Source of the DNA: Paraflavitalea devenefica
Lineage (GTDB): Bacteria > Bacteroidota > Bacteroidia > Chitinophagales > Chitinophagaceae
NCBI RefSeq assembly: GCF_011759375.1
Contig: NZ_JAARML010000002.1
Location: 1,860,001 to 1,924,000 of the forward strand
Direction: 5' to 3'
Length of the DNA stretch: 64,000 nt
Every line of letters starts with the position of its first letter. The stretch's first letter is position 1. Under the pieces are notes generated by a model. That model was not told the origin of the DNA. It saw only the letters and a program-made list of their open reading frames with translations, and ran no database searches. Below are positions 26,408 to 34,408 of the stretch, in pieces. Made by a program: the position numbers and the translations under genes.

Positions 26408-28303
26408 TTACATTCTTTCCGGCACTTTGATGCCCAGCAGGTGCATGCCTGATGCAATGATGTTGACGGTGATCTGTACTATCTGTAAACGCAATTGCTT
26501 TTTCTCGTTCGATTCTGCATTGACGATAGAGTGTTCTGTATAGAAAGAGTTGAATGTTTGCGCCAGTTTAAAGATGTAGCTGGCAATGACAGAAGGATTG
26601 TGTTCGGCCCCTGCCTGTTCCAGGATGGTGGGGTATTGCTCGACCAGCGTAACCACTGCTTTTTCCAATGGCAGCAGGTCTTTGCTTATAGCAGACTTAT
26701 CGCCGCCACTGCCGGCTTCTTTACGCAGGATGGATTTTATCCGCGCATGGGTGTATTGAATGAACGGCCCGGTAAAGCCGTGGAAGTCGATGGATTCTTC
26801 GGGATTGAATACCATCCGTTTCTTTGGGTCTACCCGCAGCAGGAAGAATTTCAATGCGCCTAAGCCAAGTGTGTCATAGAGACCGGCTAATTCCGATTCA
26901 TTGAAGTCTTTCACTTTGCCCAGCTCTTCTGTTTTCTGTTGGGCTATCTGTATCATGCCATCCACGAGGTCATCGGCATCTACAACGGTGCCTTCCCGGC
27001 TTTTCATTTTGCCGGTAGGTAACTCCACCATACCATAGCTGAGGTGAAAGATACCATCCGCAGCCGGTAAGCCCAGTTTCTGGGCAATGAGCTTTAAGAC
27101 CTTGAAGTGGTAGTTCTGTTCATCGCCTACCACATAGATGCTTTCATCGCACTTGTATTCTTCGTATTTAAAGACTGCCAGGCCAATATCCTGGGTAATG
27201 TAAACAGATGTACCATCCCGGCGGCGTACGATCTTTTGATCGAGGCCATCCGCCGTCAGGTCAATCCATACACTGCCATCTTCTTTCTGAAAGAATACGC
27301 CTTTCTTTAATCCTTCTTCTACGAGGTCTTTGCCCAGCAGGTAGGTATCGCTTTCATAATAGATCTTATCGAAGTCACTGCCGATGCGTTTGTAGGTTTC
27401 ATCAAAGCCCGCATATACCCAACTGTTCATTGCCCGCCAGAGTTCCATGGTTGCGGGATCGCCCTGTTCCCATTTGATCAGCATCTCCCGCACTTCTTTC
27501 ATGATGGGCGTATTGTTGCGCACGATCTCTTTGATCTCTTCATTGATCTCGGCGGTCTTTTCTGCATTGCCGGCCAGTTGGGGCAATTTGCCCAGGAATA
27601 GTTGCAGCTTATCCTGGTCTTCTTTATTGAAGTCGCTGAGGTTGCCGGCCATCACTTTCGCTTGTAAAGGAGCAGCCTGGGCCTTGAGCTCATTTTCAAA
27701 TTTTACATAGTAGTCGCCTACGAGGTGGTCGCCTTTGGTGCCGGTACTTTGTGGTGTGGCGCCATTACCAAATTTCTGCCAGGCCAGCATGGATTTGCAG
27801 ATGTGCACGCCCCGGTCATTGACGATACAGGTTTTGATCACCTCATAGCCATTGGCCTTGTAGATCTCGGCAATGCTCCATCCAAGGAAGTTGTTCCGGA
27901 GGTGCCCGAGGTGTAAAGGCTTATTGGTATTGGGGGAGGAGTATTCCACCATCACCCGCTCACCATGTTTTGCCTTGTATCCGTATTGGGGATTGTTATA
28001 ATTGTCCTGCAGGAACTGCAGCCAGTAGGCTTCTGATAAGGAAAGATTGAGGAAGCCTTTGATGACATTGAATTTGGTAAACAGGTCGCTATTGGCGGCC
28101 AGCAGTTTTTCTCCCAGTTCATTGCCCAATGCTTCCGGGCTTTTTTTGAGGCTTTTTACGAGGGCAAAGAGCACCACGGTGTAATCGCCTTCAAATTCAG
28201 GTTTGGTTTCATTCACCAGGATAGCGGATGGTTCTATGGATAACTGAAATAATGCCTCTATTTGTTTACTTATTGCCAACTGTAAAGCCTGAACAACTGC
28301 CAT
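26408..28303 (-). CDS. argS: Arginine--tRNA ligase
   Basis: ArgRS charges tRNA-Arg. The start is the ATG at 28303 (MAVVQALQLAISKQIEAL), giving 631 residues; the frame is open further upstream but that part is intergenic in character and lies before the promoter. The class I motifs are visible: HIGH as HLGHLRNN in SSPNTNKPLHLGHLRNNFLG, and the KMSKS-like GKMKSREG. The C-terminal anticodon-binding domain ends with HLLGIKVPERM, the usual end of the bacterial enzyme. It converges with the barrel gene of the Sus locus, 9 bases apart. Confidence 0.96.
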   Translation of the reverse strand: MAVVQALQLAISKQIEALFQLSIEPSAILVNETKPEFEGDYTVVLFALVKSLKKSPEALGNELGEKLLAANSDLFTKFNVIKGFLNLSLSEAYWLQFLQDNYNNPQYGYKAKHGERVMVEYSSPNTNKPLHLGHLRNNFLGWSIAEIYKANGYEVIKTCIVNDRGVHICKSMLAWQKFGNGATPQSTGTKGDHLVGDYYVKFENELKAQAAPLQAKVMAGNLSDFNKEDQDKLQLFLGKLPQLAGNAEKTAEINEEIKEIVRNNTPIMKEVREMLIKWEQGDPATMELWRAMNSWVYAGFDETYKRIGSDFDKIYYESDTYLLGKDLVEEGLKKGVFFQKEDGSVWIDLTADGLDQKIVRRRDGTSVYITQDIGLAVFKYEEYKCDESIYVVGDEQNYHFKVLKLIAQKLGLPAADGIFHLSYGMVELPTGKMKSREGTVVDADDLVDGMIQIAQQKTEELGKVKDFNESELAGLYDTLGLGALKFFLLRVDPKKRMVFNPEESIDFHGFTGPFIQYTHARIKSILRKEAGSGGDKSAISKDLLPLEKAVVTLVEQYPTILEQAGAEHNPSVIASYIFKLAQTFNSFYTEHSIVNAESNEKKQLRLQIVQITVNIIASGMHLLGIKVPERM

Positions 28304-28321
28304 GTTTTCATTTTGAGGGTG

Positions 28322-28329
28322 CAAAAATA
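28322..28329 (-). promoter_or_regulatory. Bacteroidota-type -7 promoter element for argS
   Basis: On the minus strand TATTTTTG matches TAnnTTTG and ends 18 bases before the argS ATG, which supports the start at 28303. Confidence 0.5.
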
Positions 28330-28370
28330 GTACAATGGCGTGAGATGGTTGTTTTTGAAGAGAGACAAGG

Positions 28371-28417
28371 GGTGCTACAAGCACCAGAATAGGGATTCGA
28401 GGCTGCAAACCTCGAAT
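28371..28417. repeat. Pair of perfect palindromes (REP-like element)
   Basis: Two adjacent perfect hairpins occur: GGTGCT-aca-AGCACC (28371-28385) and ATTCGAGG-ctgcaaa-CCTCGAAT (28395-28417), 9 bases apart. They lie in the argS upstream spacer and are followed by an imperfect stem-loop (28434-28460) ending in TTTT. Paired palindromes of this kind are typical of extragenic REP/BIME-type elements; whether this sequence is multicopy cannot be seen here. Confidence 0.5.
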
Positions 28418-28676
28418 AGCTGCTAAAATCAAAAAGCTGCCCTTCTCAGGACAGCCTTTTGCAGATCTAGGGGTTAAACAACAAGTTCAGAATCAAATAT
28501 GTGGTTTTTTGAGTGATTAAATGTCAAGGTGACTTTTTATTGATCGCCGTCAAAGTAGAAGTACTCAATCGGTTTAGTTCGATGCTTTAGCGGATTTTAT
28601 TATATGACGGTTGCGCACAGCTCCTAATATTACCGAAAGCAATACAATAGGTTATGGACAGTAATTGTAATTGAAT

Positions 28677-28684
28677 TACTTTTG
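28677..28684 (+). promoter_or_regulatory. Bacteroidota-type -7 promoter element for the GtrA gene
   Basis: TACTTTTG matches TAnnTTTG, 19 bases before the ATG at 28704. It excludes the TTG at 28671 as a start. Confidence 0.5.
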
Positions 28685-28703
28685 CCCCGCAAGAAAATAC
28701 CTG

Positions 28704-29219
28704 ATGCTGAAGGATTATATTATTGCTGTTATTGATTTCTTTTACCCCCCCTTCCGGAAATTAATGCCTCCGCAGACATTTCGTTATGCGGCCTGCGGTG
28801 GGGGTAATACCCTGCTGGACATTTTTCTGTATTGGGTCGCTTTCCATTTTGTGCTGAAAGGGCAGGACCTGCATATCTTCTTTGTTACGATCAGCGCCAA
28901 GATTGCCGCCTTCCTGATCGCTTTTGCCATCAGCTTCCCCACGGGCTACTACCTCAACAGGAATATTGTATTTCCAGGCTCTACCTTACTGGGCCGGGTA
29001 CAACTGTTCCGGTACTTCCTGCTGGTATTGATCTGTATTGCCCTCAATTATATTTTTATCACGCTTTTTGTGGACCGGTTTGGCATCTATCCTACGATTG
29101 CCAAGGCGCTCACCACAGTCATTGTGATCTCCTTCAGTTACCTGACCCAAAAGAAGTTTACTTTCAAAATAGAAAATGCCGAAGAGGGGTCTTCGGCGCC
29201 TGCTACTGACAGCAAATAA
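28704..29219 (+). CDS. GtrA-like family membrane protein
   Basis: The 171-residue product has four predicted TM helices (about 25-46, 54-80, 96-117 and 124-146). The features FRYAACGGGNTLLDIFLYW, FPTGYYLNRNIVF and FSYLTQKKFTF are those of GtrA proteins, small membrane proteins implicated in moving polyprenyl-linked sugars or in surface polysaccharide synthesis. There is no linked glycosyltransferase here, so the substrate is open. Its short C-terminal tail is acidic and Ser/Ala rich. It converges with the YdeI-like gene, 8 bases apart. Confidence 0.87.
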   Translation: MLKDYIIAVIDFFYPPFRKLMPPQTFRYAACGGGNTLLDIFLYWVAFHFVLKGQDLHIFFVTISAKIAAFLIAFAISFPTGYYLNRNIVFPGSTLLGRVQLFRYFLLVLICIALNYIFITLFVDRFGIYPTIAKALTTVIVISFSYLTQKKFTFKIENAEEGSSAPATDSK

Positions 29220-29227
29220 TTCCGTAA

Positions 29228-29890
29228 TCATATATTCCTCGGATTTTTCCATCCCTTTTCCAGGCGTTCCAATGTACCGGCTATCCTGGCGGCCCTCGTT
29301 TCCTCTCTTTTGGCGGTAATGATCCATTCCACGTATTCGCGCCTATGGCTGAAGGCCAGGGCATCGAAAACAGTAGCAGCCTTCTTGTTTTTCTTTAAGG
29401 CTTTGGCCAGGTCTTCCGGCAGGCGGATGGTCTTTGTTTTGGAATCAGCATACTGGTAAATGAGGCGTTCTTCTTTATTGGCCGCTTTCTTTTCATCGGC
29501 TTCGGTCTTCAGGCGGAAGGCAAAAGAAGACCAGGTATCATTGAAGGAGATCAGGCTCAGCCATTGCAGGTCGTTTTTCAGGAGCGTTTCCCAGCCTTTA
29601 TCACGGTTGAGGTCTGTTTGTATCCCGGAAGTCCCTTTGGGATAATAGGTCCAGCAAACCACGCCTTCTTTAAGCTGTTTCATGACCTTGGGCAGGTCTT
29701 TTTCCATCTGCGCCTGGTTGAGGACAAACCAGTGGATCTGTTGATAATTTTTCCCGCTGCTGGTGACGGTTACATCATCGGGCAGGGGTGACAATATTGC
29801 TTCAAAGTCCCTGGGAGCATTGATTGTAAGGAGTGTATAGCCTTCTTTTATTTTCAGTTTTCCGGCAATGGTGGCAGCCATAAGGGGCAT
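29228..29890 (-). CDS. YdeI/OmpD-associated-like protein
   Basis: The 220-residue protein (from the ATG at 29890, or possibly 29881) has an N-terminal DUF3052-like half (KLKIKEGYTLLTINAP...VTVTSSGKNYQQIHWFV) and a C-terminal OmdA/YdeI domain (IRLPEDLAKALKKNKKAATVFDALAFSHRREYVEWI...AKREETRAARIAGTLERLEKG). The latter is found in small cytoplasmic proteins of uncertain role, named for bacteriocin protection or outer-membrane association in other species. No operon partner is evident. Function is unassigned. Confidence 0.8.
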   Translation of the reverse strand: MPLMAATIAGKLKIKEGYTLLTINAPRDFEAILSPLPDDVTVTSSGKNYQQIHWFVLNQAQMEKDLPKVMKQLKEGVVCWTYYPKGTSGIQTDLNRDKGWETLLKNDLQWLSLISFNDTWSSFAFRLKTEADEKKAANKEERLIYQYADSKTKTIRLPEDLAKALKKNKKAATVFDALAFSHRREYVEWIITAKREETRAARIAGTLERLEKGWKNPRNI

Positions 29891-29931
29891 TTTAAAGGGA
29901 AGTTACGGAAAGGCTTGGTTGTGTATCCGTT

Positions 29932-30050
29932 TTAAACGATAGCTGCCTGTAAAACTTGTGTGAGCCTTGCTTCATCCATGTGCCATCCATGTGTCAAATA
30001 GGGGTGTTCTCCAATGAACGACACATGCCTGACACATGGTTGACACATGC
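29932..30050. repeat. GACACATG repeat cluster upstream of dnaK
   Basis: Three direct copies of GACACATG (30020-30027, 30031-30038, 30042-30049) are 11 bases apart. On their left lie an inverted copy, CATGTGTC (29989-29996), and a further CCATGTG (29976-29982). The 11-base spacing is about one helical turn. The same DNA encodes a 38-residue minus-strand ORF (30048-29932; MCQPCVRHVSFIGEHPYL...). I cannot tell whether the repeat, the peptide or neither is functional. Confidence 0.55.
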
Positions 30051-30227
30051 TTTGTAAAACTTTCGCACCTGTTTTGACTGATAATCAAATAAATAATTCA
30101 AATTGTCAGTCCCAATAGATGACCCGGAAATATACAGTGGATTGTAAACCAATTACTTTATATGTTATTATACGGCAATCCTGTGGGAAAGGCGCAGATA
30201 GTCTTGCGACAGAGATCCACCCGGGAA

Positions 30228-30249
30228 CTGACATTTTTTCATTCTGACA
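30228..30249 (+). promoter_or_regulatory. CTGACA direct repeat in the dnaK promoter region
   Basis: Two CTGACA hexamers are 16 bases apart, separated by a T-rich stretch, and end 53 bases before the dnaK start. Their position fits a promoter or heat-shock regulatory site, but no established consensus is met. Confidence 0.3.
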
Positions 30250-30302
30250 GGGCACGGCATAATGATTGATAACCATAAGGGAACATTAAATTCAACACAA
30301 CT

Positions 30303-32213
30303 ATGGGAAAGATAATAGGAATTGACCTGGGTACTACCAATAGCTGCGTGGCGGTTATGGAAGGTAATGAACCTGTGGTAATAGCCAATGATGAAGGACG
30401 CCGTACCACCCCGTCAGTAGTGGCTTTCCTGAAAAACGGAGAGCGTAAAGTGGGAGATCCGGCAAAACGCCAGGCCATTACCAATCCCCATAATACCATT
30501 ACGAGCGTAAAGCGTTTTATGGGTCGTCGGCACGACGAAGTGACCGAAGAGATCAGCCACTGGAGCTATAAGGTGGTGAAAGGTGACAATAATACCGTAC
30601 GAATTGACATAGACGGCCGGTTGTACACACCGCAGGAAATCTCGGCGATGGTATTGCAGAAGATGAAGAAGACTGCCGAGGATTATCTTGGTCAGGATGT
30701 AACAGATGCCGTTATTACCGTTCCGGCTTATTTTAACGACGCGCAGCGCCAGGCTACCAAAGAAGCCGGTGAAATTGCCGGTCTGAATGTACGCCGCATT
30801 GTGAACGAACCTACGGCTGCTGCCCTGGCTTATGGCCTGGATAAAGGCAAGCATGACCAGAAGATCGCTGTATTTGACCTGGGTGGAGGTACTTTCGATA
30901 TTTCCGTACTGGAACTGGGCGATGGCGTATTTGAAGTAAAATCTACCAATGGTGATACCCACCTGGGTGGTGACGACTTCGATAAGGTGATCATGGACTG
31001 GCTGGCTGAAGAGTTCAAGAAAGATGAATCCATTGACCTGCGTAAGGACCCGATGGCTTTACAGCGTTTGAAAGAAGCGGCTGAAAAAGCGAAGGTGGAA
31101 CTGTCCTCTTCCAGCGAAACAGAGATTAACCTGCCTTACATTACGGCGGTGGACGGTGTTCCCAAACACCTGGTGAAGAAACTCACCCGCGCCAAGTTCG
31201 AGCAGTTGAGCGATAAATTATTTGAGCGTTGCCTGAAGCCCTGCGAGCAGGCCCTGAAGGATGCCGGTTTGAGCACTTCACAAATTGATGAAGTGATCCT
31301 GGTGGGTGGTTCTACCCGTATTCCCAAGGTACAGGAGATCGTAGAGAAGTTCTTCGGCAAGAAGCCCAACAAGGGGGTGAACCCCGATGAAGTGGTAGCA
31401 GTAGGTGCTGCTATCCAGGGTGCGGTACTGACCGGTGAAGTGAAGGATGTACTGTTGCTCGACGTAACACCGCTTTCACTGGGTATTGAAACCATGGGTG
31501 GTGTAATGACCCGCCTCATTGATTCCAACACTACCATCCCTACCAAGAAGTCAGAGACCTTCTCTACTGCCAGCGATAACCAGCCCGGCGTACAAATTCA
31601 CGTAATTCAGGGTGAGCGCCCGATGGCCAACCAGAATAAGAGCCTGGGTATGTTTAACCTGGATGGTATTCCGCCCGCTCCGCGTGGTGTGCCCCAGATC
31701 GAAGTAATTTTCGATATTGACGCCAATGGTATCCTGCACGTAACAGCGAAGGATAAAGGTACTGGCAAGGAACAAAAGATTCGCATTGAGGCCGGTAGTG
31801 GTTTGAGCAAGGATGAAGTAGAAAAGATGAAGGCGGAAGCCCGCGCCAACGAAGCTACTGATAAGGCAGCCCGTGAGAAAGTGGATAAGGTGAACCAGGC
31901 CGACAGCTTGATTTTCCAGACAGAAAAGCAACTGAAAGAGTTTGGCGATAAGATCCCGGCTGATAAGAAAGCGCCTATTGAAAATGCTTTGACTAAGCTG
32001 AAAGAAGCGCACAAATCACAGGATATAGCCGCTATTGATACAGCTGTAGCTGAGATGAATAATGCCTGGACGGCTGCTTCCGAAGAGATCTATAAGGCAC
32101 AGGCCGCAGGTGCACAACCTGGCGCTGACCAGCAAGGTCCTAACGGCGGCGGACAATCCAATGCCGGCGGCAGTGAAAATGTGACGGATGCAGAGTATGA
32201 AGAAGTGAAGTAA
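30303..32213 (+). CDS. dnaK: Hsp70 chaperone DnaK
   Basis: DnaK is the cytoplasmic ATP-dependent chaperone that works with DnaJ and GrpE. The 636-residue protein has the nucleotide-binding domain signatures (GIDLGTTNSCVAVMEG, IAVFDLGGGTFDISVLE, VILVGGSTRIPKVQEIV), the interdomain linker (DVLLLDVTPLSLGIETMGG), the substrate-binding domain and a helical lid. It ends in a low-complexity Gly/Gln/Ala tail and the acidic tip NVTDAEYEEVK. Length is normal. It is transcribed alone, with a strong terminator directly after; dnaJ and grpE are not in the window. Confidence 0.97.
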   Translation: MGKIIGIDLGTTNSCVAVMEGNEPVVIANDEGRRTTPSVVAFLKNGERKVGDPAKRQAITNPHNTITSVKRFMGRRHDEVTEEISHWSYKVVKGDNNTVRIDIDGRLYTPQEISAMVLQKMKKTAEDYLGQDVTDAVITVPAYFNDAQRQATKEAGEIAGLNVRRIVNEPTAAALAYGLDKGKHDQKIAVFDLGGGTFDISVLELGDGVFEVKSTNGDTHLGGDDFDKVIMDWLAEEFKKDESIDLRKDPMALQRLKEAAEKAKVELSSSSETEINLPYITAVDGVPKHLVKKLTRAKFEQLSDKLFERCLKPCEQALKDAGLSTSQIDEVILVGGSTRIPKVQEIVEKFFGKKPNKGVNPDEVVAVGAAIQGAVLTGEVKDVLLLDVTPLSLGIETMGGVMTRLIDSNTTIPTKKSETFSTASDNQPGVQIHVIQGERPMANQNKSLGMFNLDGIPPAPRGVPQIEVIFDIDANGILHVTAKDKGTGKEQKIRIEAGSGLSKDEVEKMKAEARANEATDKAAREKVDKVNQADSLIFQTEKQLKEFGDKIPADKKAPIENALTKLKEAHKSQDIAAIDTAVAEMNNAWTAASEEIYKAQAAGAQPGADQQGPNGGGQSNAGGSENVTDAEYEEVK

Positions 32214-32254
32214 TCTGCACCACGATTTATTGGGTTGCTAAGATTAACAGATAT

Positions 32255-32285
32255 AAGCCCTTCGCGGAAGCGAGGGGCTTTTTCA
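32255..32285 (+). terminator. Rho-independent terminator of dnaK
   Basis: An 11-bp stem (AAGCCCTTCGC with GCGAGGGGCTT, one G-T pair) capped by GGAA is followed by TTTTT. The preceding ACGATTTATTGG (32222-32233) recurs before the terminator at 35788. Confidence 0.9.
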
Positions 32286-32731
32286 TTTAGCATATACCCA
32301 ATAGATACGGTTAATATTTGCGCTGGTTTAATAGTTGATAGGAAGGGGTTATTCGTTCCTGTTATGGATGCATACCGTATCCGGTAGTGTTGTAAGTTCT
32401 TTCTATAAAGAGTGTTGCTTTTCTGCTGTGATGGGCAGTTTTTTGACGGGAGCATGAGTGTGTATATAACCTTGATTTCAGCCATTGCCTTTCCTAAAAT
32501 AGGTAAAATCAAATTTGGTGGTATACGGAAAGCACTTGGTGTTCCCATGAGCCTTGCAAATCTTATTTGCTTCCCGGAGGGGAGGGTCACTCAAAAAATT
32601 GCCAATAGCCGGTAGCTGTAACTGCCGGCTATTTATAACTGCTTGCTTTGCCCGGTTTTCTGACTGCTGGCATGGTAAGGGTTGAAGCCAGACATCCGGA
32701 AATCTGGATTGCTAACTTTAAAAATTACAGC

Positions 32732-32812
32732 ATGAAAAGCAGGTTGATACTGATTAGTATCGGTTTGAGGCGATCCTTTTTTCGCCTGATGATCGTTACT
32801 ATGAAGTGCTGA
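32732..32812 (+). CDS. Possible 26-residue basic hydrophobic peptide (or part of a small RNA)
   Basis: ATG to TGA encodes a 26-residue peptide starting MKSRLILISIGLRRSFF, amphipathic and Arg-rich with hydrophobic runs. A -7-like TAACTTTA lies at 32713-32720, 11 bases upstream, and a strong terminator begins 8 bases after the stop. The whole unit is therefore an isolated transcript of about 125 bases. Nothing in the sequence shows that it is translated rather than an RNA, so this is only a candidate. Confidence 0.3.
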   Translation: MKSRLILISIGLRRSFFRLMIVTMKC

Positions 32813-32819
32813 CTTTTTG

Positions 32820-32849
32820 AAGCCCCCTGTTACAGCAGGGGGCTTTTTT
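32820..32849 (+). terminator. Rho-independent terminator after the 26-codon ORF
   Basis: A perfect 10-bp stem (AAGCCCCCTG / CAGGGGGCTT) around a 6-base loop (TTACAG) runs into TTTTTT. No annotated gene of normal size ends just before it. Confidence 0.9.
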
Positions 32850-33037
32850 ATTATAATGTTTTTAGATATGCCCTATTTATAGGATATGGCTGTGCGTTTG
32901 CCATTAAATATCCTGCAGTTTATTCTCTGCTCTGTAACACTTCATGTACAGTTTGCTGCAACACAAGCAGGTTGTGGCAAAGTGCGTATATACTCCTTCC
33001 GGATTTATCGTTTTTAATGCCTGAATCCTATAAACTT

Positions 33038-34378
33038 ATGAAGAAAACCATTTTAGGGGGTGTAATTGTATTGCTTACTGCTACTGCCTGTAAAAAAGAG
33101 AAGGCAGAACCCATCCCGTTTATCACGCATGTATATCCGCTGCAGGGGCCACATGGCGCCGAAGTACGTATTACCGGAAGATATTTGGGTGCGTCGGTTG
33201 GCAATACTGATGTCCGGTTTAATCATGTTAAGGCCGAGGTTGTCAGCGTTACAGATACGCTCCTGAAAGTTAAAGTGCCTAAAGGCGCCGAAACAGGTGA
33301 TATAACTATTGTGTCGCGAGGCAGGAAGATACGCGGTCCGGAATTTAACTATGAATATACAGTAACCGTTAGCACAGTAGCCGGTAATGGAATACGTGGT
33401 TTTACAGAAGGGAATGCAAAAGAGGTCAGTTTGTACAGTCCGGGACAAATGGTATTTGATCAGGCGGATAACCTTTATTTCCTTGACCAGGCAGGAGCTG
33501 CTATCCGGAAAATGAATCCGGCAGGTGCTTTGACCACTTTTGCCGGTAATGGTACCGGAACGGAAACGCCGGTGGACGGAACAGGCGCCAATGCCCGGTT
33601 TGGCACCTTAAAGGATATTTGCTTCGATGCGCGGGCGCAGGTATTGTATGCTGTTGATTTCCGTAGTTCAGCTTCCGGCAGCAGGATCATTAAAGTTACC
33701 CCGGAAGGCAACCTCGGAAAGGTAAACACGCTCTTTGGCGGTGGGGCGGCCTCCTGGGGTTATCTTGATGATAATAATCTTTCCAATGCAAAATTCCGTC
33801 AGTTAAGCGGGTGTGTTACCGATGGAGCCGGCAACTTGTATGTAATGGATATGGGTAATTACTGTATCAGAAAAATAGCTTTCGACGGTACAGGTGTAAG
33901 CACATTAGCCGGCAAAGGCGGCGCCTGGGGACATGCTGATGGACAAGGGGCCGAAGCTATGTTCACAGAAGTATCGGATATTTCGATCACACCTGCAGGC
34001 GATTTACTGGCGCCGGAATGGGGTGGGAATTATATCCGGAAGATAACATTGACAGGATTGACAAGTACATGGGCCGGTAATGGTGTGGAACTGGATAGTG
34101 ATGGTGCGCTCATGGCTGCCAGTGTTAATATGCCTCTAATGACTGCTGCGGACAAAAAAGGCAATGTGTATGTAATAACCGGCGGTTTAAATCGCTTACG
34201 GATCATTACTGCAGCAGGACGCGTAATCACCTTACTAAATAATTCCTACGGCTACCAGGATGGTTCCGGGACAGAAGCAAAGTTTCAATTTATGAGCGGA
34301 ATTGCTGTAGACAGCAAGGACCATGTTTTTGTTGCTGACCAGGGTAATCGCCGTATCAGAAAAATAATTGTTGAATAA
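33038..34378 (+). CDS. IPT/TIG and NHL-repeat lipoprotein (copy 1)
   Basis: The 446-residue product starts at ATG 33038 with a lipoprotein signal (lipobox TATAC), then one IPT/TIG immunoglobulin-like domain (ITHVYPLQGPHGAEVRITGRYL..., about 28-105). It is followed by a beta propeller of NHL-type repeats with recurring Y-x-x-D-x-x-N-x-x-I-R-K-I (for example VMDMGNYCIRKI and VADQGNRRIRKI). Such proteins are cell-surface binding or structural proteins in Bacteroidota. A close paralogue of nearly the same length follows 30 bases on. Function and ligand are unknown. Confidence 0.88.
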   Translation: MKKTILGGVIVLLTATACKKEKAEPIPFITHVYPLQGPHGAEVRITGRYLGASVGNTDVRFNHVKAEVVSVTDTLLKVKVPKGAETGDITIVSRGRKIRGPEFNYEYTVTVSTVAGNGIRGFTEGNAKEVSLYSPGQMVFDQADNLYFLDQAGAAIRKMNPAGALTTFAGNGTGTETPVDGTGANARFGTLKDICFDARAQVLYAVDFRSSASGSRIIKVTPEGNLGKVNTLFGGGAASWGYLDDNNLSNAKFRQLSGCVTDGAGNLYVMDMGNYCIRKIAFDGTGVSTLAGKGGAWGHADGQGAEAMFTEVSDISITPAGDLLAPEWGGNYIRKITLTGLTSTWAGNGVELDSDGALMAASVNMPLMTAADKKGNVYVITGGLNRLRIITAAGRVITLLNNSYGYQDGSGTEAKFQFMSGIAVDSKDHVFVADQGNRRIRKIIVE

Positions 34379-34408
34379 CCCCCTTTCCCAAACTATATTC
34401 CTTAATTC

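Larger units (their letters stand above)
28304..28703. other. 400-base divergent intergenic region between argS and the GtrA gene
   Basis: It holds the argS promoter (28322-28329), the paired palindromes (28371-28417), an imperfect stem-loop with a short T run near 28460, and the GtrA promoter (28677-28684). The remaining 200 or so bases (28470-28670) are A+T-rich with no tRNA, no credible ORF and no repeat that I could recognise. Confidence 0.6.
29891..30302. other. 412-base intergenic region upstream of dnaK
   Basis: The left part contains the GACACATG repeat cluster. The right part contains a direct repeat CTGACA (30228-30233 and 30244-30249, 16 bases apart), about 55 bases before the dnaK ATG. 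No CIRCE element and no perfect TAnnTTTG was found. Between 30060 and 30225 I see nothing recognisable. Confidence 0.5.
32214..33037. other. 0.8 kb gene-poor region with several stem-loops
   Basis: After the dnaK terminator the region holds a 53-codon ORF (32454-32615, weak), a 15-base palindrome GCAAAT-ctt-ATTTGC (32556-32570), a 12-bp stem-loop AATAGCCGGTAG/CTGCCGGCTATT (32604-32633) without a strong T tract, a 26-codon ORF (32732-32812) and a strong terminator (32820-32849). The stretch 32850-33037 leads to the NHL lipoprotein gene and shows no clear promoter match. It may hold a small RNA or small peptide gene. Confidence 0.5.

Noticed and set aside
28431..28470. Ordinary terminator between argS and the GtrA gene
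   Set aside because: The stem is imperfect and the two flanking genes are divergent, so no gene ends there; it is more likely part of the repeat-like block.
28390..28480. tRNA gene suggested by GATTCGAGG and GGTTAAACA
   Set aside because: No acceptor stem, anticodon arm or correct TPsiC loop can be folded from the surrounding bases.
29881..30048. Confident annotation of the 38-codon minus-strand ORF as a gene
   Set aside because: It consists partly of GACACATG repeats and has no promoter or terminator of its own; it is described as part of the repeat cluster instead.
30248..30266. Sigma-54 promoter before dnaK (GGGCACGGCATAATGATTG)
   Set aside because: GGCACG is present but the required GC of the -12 box is absent at the correct spacing.
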